64,000 bases of DNA from Lactiplantibacillus daoliensis (GTDB taxonomy: Bacteria; Bacillota; Bacilli; Lactobacillales; Lactobacillaceae), in contig NZ_BJDH01000004.1 of NCBI RefSeq assembly GCF_005405005.1, forward strand, positions 186,001 through 250,000, in the 5' to 3' direction. A model generated the notes under the pieces. It did no database searches. It was not told where the DNA came from and saw only the letters and a list, made by a program, of their open reading frames with translations. The position numbers and the translations under genes are program-made. Each line of letters begins with the position of its first letter. The stretch's first letter is position 1. This document shows, in pieces, positions 58,227 through 64,000 of this stretch.

Positions 58227-59231
58227 TTAAGCCATTTTTAACGAGTCAACAAAGTCTTCATATGCGGTTTGTTCACCAGTCACCGTGGTGGTCGCTTGCG
58301 TAAAATCATCAGCTAAAGCATCTTCCAATGGTAAACTGACAATTTTAACAAACGTGGCGTTTCCAATTAATTCCATCCAATATTCTTCGTCCGCCCCTTG
58401 ATGAACAATGGTCTTGACCATCCCACCAGGATTGGTGACATGAATTTCTTGATTGAAATCAGTGCTCTCTTGATGCAATAACACGTACATCAGCGAAGAA
58501 GCCGACATGGCGGTACCACAAGCATTTGTAAAACCAACGCCGCGTTCGAAAGTCCGTACAAAAATTGAATTTTGACCCAGGACTTCGACAAAACTTACAT
58601 TAACCCCATCCGGGAAAATTGAATTTTTGCCATCATTCAGCCATTCGCCAATCCGGCCCAATTCAGAGCCAACCAACGTCGCATGATCCACAAATGCAAT
58701 TAAATGTGGATTAGGCACTGAAACGGCAGAAAATTTTAAGTCACTTTTAAGTTCAGGAATTGTTTCATTAATAATTGTTTGTGCTTCATGATTTGCATGC
58801 ATACCCAATGTTTGCGCGTCAAAAGAAACGGGTGAAATTTCAACACTGTATGCTGGAACATGCTTGGCAAAATCTGCGACAGCTTGCACCTTTAAATCAG
58901 CGTACATTGTTTCCACACGGAACTCACGTTGTTCATTTTGGGTCCCTAAATAACGTGCGACGGTCCGCAGACCGTTACCACACATACTAGCTTCAGTCCC
59001 GTCGGCATTAATGACCCGCATCCGGCCCAAAACATGCGGATGTTCTGAATGATCAACGACCAACACCCCGTCAGCGCCTTCGTATAATCCCGCGCCATCG
59101 CGCTTACAAATATTAATTGCCAACTGCTTTAAGCCCTTATCTGTAAGCGGCTCTGGAAATTGCGTTTGGTCCAATAAGTAAAAATCATTACCGGAACCAT
59201 GCACCTTGATCATTTTCACTGCCATCAGCAT
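58227..59231 (-). CDS. dapF: Diaminopimelate epimerase
   Basis: DapF converts LL- to meso-diaminopimelate for peptidoglycan and lysine. The 334-aa protein has both catalytic cysteines, in SMCGNGLRT and FTNACGTAMSA, and the substrate block VHGSGNDFYL. Two ATGs and a GTG compete: ATG 59231, ATG 59225 (6 bases after TAGG) and GTG 59219. DapA at 15-16 kb is in the same pathway. Confidence 0.94.
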   Translation of the reverse strand: MLMAVKMIKVHGSGNDFYLLDQTQFPEPLTDKGLKQLAINICKRDGAGLYEGADGVLVVDHSEHPHVLGRMRVINADGTEASMCGNGLRTVARYLGTQNEQREFRVETMYADLKVQAVADFAKHVPAYSVEISPVSFDAQTLGMHANHEAQTIINETIPELKSDLKFSAVSVPNPHLIAFVDHATLVGSELGRIGEWLNDGKNSIFPDGVNVSFVEVLGQNSIFVRTFERGVGFTNACGTAMSASSLMYVLLHQESTDFNQEIHVTNPGGMVKTIVHQGADEEYWMELIGNATFVKIVSLPLEDALADDFTQATTTVTGEQTAYEDFVDSLKMA

Positions 59232-59337
59232 CCTATCTATTTAATAAACTCGGTTTTAGTTACTTCACTATCATACTGACTTTTTAACAATATTTCAATT
59301 GCGAAGAACCAAAAACTTAATGTTTGTCCCATCAACC

Positions 59338-59381
59338 AAAAAAACGAGCCAACCAACAGTTTCCTGCCAATTGACTCGTTA
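59338..59381 (-). terminator. Terminator of ileS
   Basis: On the minus strand, AACGAGTCAATTGGCAG pairs with CTGTTGGTTGGCTCGTT, using several G-U pairs, followed by seven T. Confidence 0.83.
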
Positions 59382-59396
59382 CAAATTTGACACTAA

Positions 59397-62195
59397 TTAA
59401 GCTTCTAAACCAGTTGTAATTGATTCAGGATAGTTTGTCCGCACGATTTCGGCACAACGCGCGCAGAGCATTGGATAAGCAGCATCGCTACCCACGTCTG
59501 TTTTCGTCATTCGACAACGTGAACAAACGTCACCGGCCGCATGACTGACTTTAATCGCCACATGGTCACCGAAAGTTTCGGCATCGGCTGGTACTTCGGC
59601 TAAGTCATGCAAATCAAGCGCTGAAACCATCAACATTTCACGAACATTGGTGTTCAGGCTATCTAACAATGACTTGGTTTCAGCGTCGACATACAAGTCC
59701 AAATGAGCTTCTAATGACTTCCCAATTAACTTAGCATCCCGAGCTTCTTCTAAGGCCTTCAAGACATCACTACGGACGTCCATGAACTGATGCCAGTTGG
59801 TATTGAGTTCATCCGCATTGGCATAGTTTTGAACAGTTGGCATTTCAGTCAATTGAGCGAATTCTTCAGGTTCCTTCAAGAATGGCCAAATCTCTTCGGT
59901 CGTATGTGGCAACATTGGCGTAAAGAGCTTCGTCATTGCCACTAATACATCGTAGAAGACGGTTTGCATTGACCGGCGTGAATGACTGTCTTCAGCATCA
60001 ATATACATGATGTCTTTGGCAATATCCAAATAGAAATTGGATAGATCGACCGTCAAGAAGTTCAACAATTTCTTATAAATGTCCAAGAAATCATAATGAT
60101 CATAGTGATCTTTCACTTCAGCAACAAAGTCATTCAAACGAACTGCCATGTATTGGTCAACGGTAGCCAAATCTTCAAATGCCACCCGATTTTCTTTAGG
60201 ATCGTAATCCGTCGTATTGGCTAACAAGAAACGCATCGTGTTCCGGAATTTCTTGTAACCATCGGCCACTTGTTTGAAGCTTTCCATGGATACACGTACG
60301 TCAGAGCTCGTATCAACAGATGAGACCCACAAACGGACAATTTCTGCCCCCATTTGTTTGATTACTTCTGCTGGCGCAATCGTATTACCCAATGATTTAC
60401 TCATCTTACGGCCTTGATTATCCAACGTAAAGCCTTGTGATAAGACTTGCTTGTATGGTGCATGCCCGGAAACTGCCACGCTGGTAATCAAACTTGAATT
60501 GAACCAACCACGATATTGGTCAGAACCTTCCAAGTATAAGTCAGCTGGGTAATCGAGATAATCACGTTCAGCTAAGACACCTTGATGTGATGAACCAGAA
60601 TCGAACCACACATCCATGATATCTTCTTCTTTAGTGAATTGACCATGTGGTGAGTGTTCGTTGGTATAACCATCTGGAAGTAAGTCTTTAGCATCGCGTT
60701 CGAACCAAACATTTGAGCCATACTGACCAATCAAGTCAGCGACATGATTGATCGTTTCTGGTTCCATAATAGCCGTGCCATCTTCAGCATAGAAGATTGG
60801 GAGTGGCACACCCCAGACCCGTTGCCGTGAAATGACCCAGTCACCACGATCACGAATCATGTTGTAGAGCCGTTTTTGACCCCAATCTGGGAAGAATTTT
60901 ACGTCGTCGATCGCATGCAAAATCTCATCACGCATATCACCAACGGAAGCGAACCATTGTGGTGTTGCCCGGAAGATGATCGGCTTTTTAGTCCGCCAGT
61001 CAAATGGGTAACTATGTTCGTATGGCATGTAGTCTAATAGCAAACCGGCAGCTTTTAATTTATCCAAGGCGATTTGGTTCGCATCGTCATAGAAGACACC
61101 CGCAAAATCAGGTCCAGCTTCTTCAGTCAAGACCCCTTGGTTGTTAACTGGGGCAAAGACTGGCAAGTCATATTTCATCCCGATCCGGTAGTCATCTTCC
61201 CCATAACCAGGGGCAGTATGGACAAGTCCAGTCCCAGAATCAAGCGTCACAAAGTCGCCTAACATCGTGACTAATTTCCGGCTAGCATCAAATGGATGTT
61301 CACAAAGAACCCGGTCTAAATCGGCCCCTTTGACGGTCTTAACGACTTTAACATCTTCCCAACCAAAACGTTTTGCATTTTCATCAACTAATTCAGCGGC
61401 AATCACATATTTACGATCATCACCATTGTGTTGAACAACGGCATAGTCGAAACTAGCATCGATCGTGATCCCTTCAGAAGCTGGAATCGTCCAAGGCGTC
61501 GTGGTCCAGACGACCATGTACGTGTTATCGTCCAAGACACCCTTACCATCAATCACTTTTTCGCCAAAAAATGCGGATGGTGACGTCACATCATGATATT
61601 CAACTTCGGCTTCAGCCAAGGCTGATTCTGAAGACCATGACCAGTATACTGGCTTTTTGCCACGATAAATCAAATTCCGCTTGGCAAACGCACCAAATAC
61701 GCGAATTTGGGCGGCTTCGAATTCTGGCTTTAAGGTCAGATATGGATTATCCCATTCGCCAGCAACACCCAAACGTTTGAATTCGTCACGTTGACGATCA
61801 ACTTGCTTTAAGGCATATTCGCGACAAAGTTCACGGAAAGCATTGGTGCTCATCTTTTTGCGATCGTAGCCCGCTTGTTGTAATTTTTGTTCAATTGGTA
61901 GACCATGCGTATCCCAACCAGGAACATAGGGTGCTCGGAAACCATTCATTGATTTATAACGGACAATAAAGTCCTTCGTAATCTTATTTAACGCGTGACC
62001 CATATGGATATCGCCATTAGCGTATGGGGGGCCATCATGCAAGATGAAGGATGGCTTCCCTTCATTTAGCTTTTGGCGTTGTTCATAAACTTTGTTTTCT
62101 GCCCAAACGTTTTCACGTTCGAGTTCTTTAACGGGTAAATTCCCACGCATTTTAAACTTGGTTTTACCGAGGTTTAATGTTTCTTTAACACGCAT
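59397..62195 (-). CDS. ileS: Isoleucyl-tRNA synthetase
   Basis: IleRS charges tRNA-Ile and edits Val. The 932-aa class I synthetase has the HIGH motif as [17 protein letters not shown] as [10 protein letters not shown], and a C-terminal zinc-binding module ([19 protein letters not shown]). The ATG follows AAGGAGTGGTCA. It is controlled by a T-box leader (62835-63080). An unusual 640-base stretch with a paired inverted element separates the leader from the start codon. Confidence 0.96.
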   Translation of the reverse strand: MRVKETLNLGKTKFKMRGNLPVKELERENVWAENKVYEQRQKLNEGKPSFILHDGPPYANGDIHMGHALNKITKDFIVRYKSMNGFRAPYVPGWDTHGLPIEQKLQQAGYDRKKMSTNAFRELCREYALKQVDRQRDEFKRLGVAGEWDNPYLTLKPEFEAAQIRVFGAFAKRNLIYRGKKPVYWSWSSESALAEAEVEYHDVTSPSAFFGEKVIDGKGVLDDNTYMVVWTTTPWTIPASEGITIDASFDYAVVQHNGDDRKYVIAAELVDENAKRFGWEDVKVVKTVKGADLDRVLCEHPFDASRKLVTMLGDFVTLDSGTGLVHTAPGYGEDDYRIGMKYDLPVFAPVNNQGVLTEEAGPDFAGVFYDDANQIALDKLKAAGLLLDYMPYEHSYPFDWRTKKPIIFRATPQWFASVGDMRDEILHAIDDVKFFPDWGQKRLYNMIRDRGDWVISRQRVWGVPLPIFYAEDGTAIMEPETINHVADLIGQYGSNVWFERDAKDLLPDGYTNEHSPHGQFTKEEDIMDVWFDSGSSHQGVLAERDYLDYPADLYLEGSDQYRGWFNSSLITSVAVSGHAPYKQVLSQGFTLDNQGRKMSKSLGNTIAPAEVIKQMGAEIVRLWVSSVDTSSDVRVSMESFKQVADGYKKFRNTMRFLLANTTDYDPKENRVAFEDLATVDQYMAVRLNDFVAEVKDHYDHYDFLDIYKKLLNFLTVDLSNFYLDIAKDIMYIDAEDSHSRRSMQTVFYDVLVAMTKLFTPMLPHTTEEIWPFLKEPEEFAQLTEMPTVQNYANADELNTNWHQFMDVRSDVLKALEEARDAKLIGKSLEAHLDLYVDAETKSLLDSLNTNVREMLMVSALDLHDLAEVPADAETFGDHVAIKVSHAAGDVCSRCRMTKTDVGSDAAYPMLCARCAEIVRTNYPESITTGLEA

Positions 62196-62220
62196 TTGAC
62201 CACTCCTTAATATTTTCTGA

Positions 62221-62472
62221 CTATCTCGGTTGATTGACTTTGAAGCTTGTTACGGTGCTCAATTGCTACCTGCCGGTTGGGGCGAGCAAGGCTGGAACGC
62301 TGCCGGCCATTTTCGGGCCAAAAACCGGTCTCGAAAAGTGTCCTTACCCTAACTGCCGTAAACCCACGTCAGTTAGGGTAATTTGGTGGCTGATCCTTGC
62401 CTGCCCCAACCTCTCGGTAAATATCATCACAATTCTACCAGTGAATGCTAAGTGATTAATCAACTGAGATTG
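62221..62472 (+). repeat. Structured inverted element, copy B
   Basis: This 252-base unit begins CTATCTCGGTTGATT and ends AATCAACTGAGATTG, which pair over 14 of 15 bases. Nested stems: GGTTGGGGC with GCCCCAACC, GCAAGG with CCTTGC, and TTACCCTAACTG with CAGTTAGGGTAA. It shares GGCTGGAACG, GTCTC, TACCAG and the last 16 bases with copy A (62551-62799), which runs in the opposite direction. No open reading frame with a ribosome site lies inside. Confidence 0.75.
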
Positions 62473-62550
62473 ATCAACTAAAAATTTGAGCTGAGCTTTA
62501 AAACTATTGAACTCAGTACTAGAACAATCCAAACTCCTATTTAATTGACA

Positions 62551-62799
62551 CAATCTCAGTTGATTAGTCCCCCAACACGTTCTGGTAAAGCGATGTCACT
62601 TAGCCGTGAGGTTAGTCCGACTGAGGCTCAGTGGTGAAATTTCACTTGGTGAGGGTCGTTGCCTCGCCTAGTGAAAGGCCAAGCGTTGAGACGTGATTTT
62701 CGGCTCAAAGTTGTGCCCACCACGTTCCAGCCTCAGCGGGAGCAACCGGTCGGCGGCAATCAGACGCTATTTGGATCCAACACCAATCAAACAAAATAG
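62551..62799 (-). repeat. Structured inverted element, copy A
   Basis: Read on the minus strand, this 249-base unit begins CTATTTTGTTTGATT and ends AATCAACTGAGATTG (13 of 15 pair, counting G-U). The stems match copy B in position but not in sequence: GGTT with AACC, CTGAGGCT with AGCCTCAG, and TTTCACT with AGTGAAA. It lies in the ileS leader transcript. A 78-base AT-rich spacer separates it from copy B. Confidence 0.75.
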
Positions 62800-62834
62800 C
62801 CTTAAATTACCCAATCAATCCACAAATTTTGGAT

Positions 62835-62866
62835 ACAAAAAAACTCCGCCCGGCAAGGGACGAAGT
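62835..62866 (-). terminator. T-box regulated terminator of ileS
   Basis: On the minus strand, ACTTCGTCC and GGGCGGAGT form the stem (two or three G-U pairs), followed by seven T. It overlaps the antiterminator. Confidence 0.9.
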
Positions 62867-63080
62867 TATCGTGGTACCACCCAATTTTAGAATTGTTTAA
62901 ATTCTCTCATAGCATGGTTAACGGTCATGAACCGGCCAGCCCTACTGATTTCAGGCCGACATTCGGAGATGATCTGCAACTTAACGAGGGACGACCGGAT
63001 TCTCACTTGCACCGGCTCGCTGGGCGTATCGATAAACTGTTTGCTGTTCTCCTCAAAATGTTAATAAAATTTAACTGTAC
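62835..63080 (-). promoter_or_regulatory. T-box leader of ileS (Ile-specific, ATC specifier)
   Basis: On the minus strand, stem I shows the distal GAGCCGG...GTGAGAATCCGG element and a specifier block GAAATCA with codon ATC (62949-62947), matching Ile. The T-box GGGTGGTACCACG lies at 62871-62883, followed by the terminator. Uncharged tRNA-Ile should stabilise the antiterminator and allow ileS transcription. Confidence 0.93.
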
Positions 63081-63085
63081 TGTTG

Positions 63086-63114
63086 ATTTTAGTCGACTTA
63101 CTTCGAAGAGTCAA
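63086..63114 (-). promoter_or_regulatory. Promoter of the ileS T-box leader
   Basis: On the minus strand, TTGACT and TAAAAT are separated by 17 bases. The -35 lies inside the last codons of divIVA. Confidence 0.72.
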
Positions 63115-63799
63115 CATCATCGTCAGGGAAAATGACAACGGTTTGTTCTTGAGCTTGGTCGCCACCGTCGGCAACTGGCGTTTCACCAGTTGCCGGATTA
63201 GTGATTTCAACAGCTGCTTCTGAGTTTACACTCGCGTTGGTCCCATTGTCAAGATGATCATCCTTCAAAACATGTTGAATTTCTGAATAAGTTGACGTAT
63301 CTGTTTCGCTGAGTAGTTGATCCCAGTCTTTGCTCTTAACGACTTCCAATTGTGATTCTAACATCACTTGGAGACGTTGGCGGAAGACCCGCGTTTGCTT
63401 CTTCAAATCATCCGTTTCAACGGATAACCGTTTAGCCTTTTGTGAGGCTTCGTCGATCATCTGGTTAGACTTATCCGTGGCTTCACTGACGATGTCTGAA
63501 GCTTGCTTTTGAGCTTCACGGGTAATAATGTCGGCTTCCTTCTTCGAATTCGTCTTAACTTTATCGGCAGCTTCTTGGGCCACCAAGATTGACTGGTTCA
63601 AAGAATCCTTCAGTTCGTTGAAGTATTTGAGCTTACCTTCACTTGCGTCTAAACGTTCCTGGAGGTCCTTATTTTGCTTCAAGGTAATTTGATAATCCTT
63701 GATAATTTGTTCAAGAAAATCATTTACCTCGTCAATATTGTAACCACGAAGTTTCGTGGAAAACGCCTTGTTATGAATGTCATCAGGACTTAACACCAT
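63098..63799 (-). CDS. divIVA: Cell division protein DivIVA
   Basis: DivIVA marks negatively curved membrane at poles and septa and recruits division and wall proteins. The 233-aa protein has the N-terminal lipid-binding signature (SPDDIHNKAFSTKLRGYNID), then a long coiled coil (about 25-165) and a disordered acidic tail ending in FPDDDVDSS. Its ATG follows GGAGG. ileS follows divIVA, an order common in Firmicutes. Confidence 0.94.
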   Translation of the reverse strand: MVLSPDDIHNKAFSTKLRGYNIDEVNDFLEQIIKDYQITLKQNKDLQERLDASEGKLKYFNELKDSLNQSILVAQEAADKVKTNSKKEADIITREAQKQASDIVSEATDKSNQMIDEASQKAKRLSVETDDLKKQTRVFRQRLQVMLESQLEVVKSKDWDQLLSETDTSTYSEIQHVLKDDHLDNGTNASVNSEAAVEITNPATGETPVADGGDQAQEQTVVIFPDDDVDSSK

Positions 63800-63818
63800 A
63801 CTAAATTTCCTCCAATAT

Positions 63819-64000
63819 CTATTTACTATGAATAATATTTAAAGTAATTCGCAACCGCGACTTTTTAGTCTCACCGCCGATTTCAGTCAATCGGACCCGG
63901 CCATAATGATTCACACTTAACATATCCAGCAACGCAATTTCAGAATCCGCTTTAGGCAAATCTGCCCAATTCAAACGGACATGTGCCCCTTCGACCAATT
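63819..64000 (-). CDS. YlmH-type S4 domain RNA-binding protein, C-terminal part (5' end outside window)
   Basis: The minus-strand frame ends with TAG at 63819-63821. The visible 60 residues (LVEGAHVRLNWADLPKADSE..., SVNHYGRVRLTEIGGETKKS, RLRITLNI) match the S4 RNA-binding domain at the end of YlmH, which sits just upstream of divIVA in Bacillus and streptococci. Its N-terminal domain lies outside the window. Recent work links the family to rescue of stalled 50S subunits. Confidence 0.82.
   Translation of the reverse strand, partial: LVEGAHVRLNWADLPKADSEIALLDMLSVNHYGRVRLTEIGGETKKSRLRITLNIIHSK

Noticed and set aside
62234-62553. Open frames of about 70 codons on both strands near ileS (62234-62455 plus, 62344-62553 minus)
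   Set aside because: They cross the stems of the paired structured element, have no ribosome site and no recognisable protein pattern.
62693-63135. Open frames of 65 and 80 codons on the plus strand (62693-62890 and 62893-63135)
   Set aside because: They run antisense through copy A of the structured element and through the T-box leader, whose conserved RNA motifs explain the sequence.

Overview
The window is a chromosomal segment of a low-GC Gram-positive lactic acid bacterium. Gene content, gene order and protein sequences fit the Lactiplantibacillus plantarum group: fructose PTS, tuf-tig-clpX-engB, pycA-ftsW, pdhABCD-def, a LysM/Ser-rich/NlpC muropeptidase, DUF1831-iscS-mnmA, ileS-divIVA. 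The species call rests on recalled synteny and was not searched. Almost all genes are on the minus strand. The plus-strand exceptions are the PTS fragment, a phosphoesterase lipoprotein, a 55-aa protein, rpsT, def, rpoY-rnjA and a lipid kinase. No phage, insertion sequence with a transposase, CRISPR array, tRNA or rRNA gene was seen.

Layout: 1-6 kb holds the end of a fructose PTS permease, a metallophosphoesterase lipoprotein, uvrC and a glutamine-type ABC transporter. 6-13 kb holds small conserved genes, a MazG-like/engB pair, clpX, tig and tuf. 12-18 kb holds a TPR-like protein, rnjB, dapA, an MFS transporter and divergent rpsO/rpsT. 18-25 kb holds the competence operon comEA-comEB-comEC with holA, then a PDZ/Lon-type protease, coaD, rsmD and ylbG. 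25-34 kb holds pycA, ftsW, typA, an inositol monophosphatase-like gene, a UPF0223 gene and a degenerate lactate dehydrogenase-like gene. 34-40 kb holds the pyruvate dehydrogenase operon and def. 40-47 kb holds rpoY-rnjA, a lipid kinase, a cell-wall muropeptidase and prs. 47-58 kb holds recD2, a TPR gene broken by a stop codon, a phosphatase, ktrAB, the tRNA-thiolation set mnmA/DUF1831/iscS, mtnN and a NUDIX hydrolase. 58-64 kb holds dapF, ileS with its T-box leader, divIVA and the end of ylmH.

Functional links: pycA and the pdh operon control the two fates of pyruvate (oxaloacetate or acetyl-CoA). iscS and mnmA make 2-thiouridine in tRNA. dapA and dapF feed lysine and peptidoglycan, joined by ftsW, divIVA and the muropeptidase. 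rnjA and rnjB are the two RNase J paralogues.

The most unusual feature is the roughly 640-bp stretch between the ileS T-box terminator and the ileS start. It holds two diverged copies (249 and 252 bp) of one folded element in inverted orientation. Each copy has imperfect terminal inverted repeats and nested stems whose arms differ between copies yet still pair. I do not recognise it as a known family. Other points of interest are a lactate dehydrogenase-fold protein without its NAD and catalytic motifs, a YrrB-position TPR gene with an in-frame ochre stop, a probable S15 autoregulatory leader, and repeated TTTATGCA boxes at the glutamine ABC promoter.
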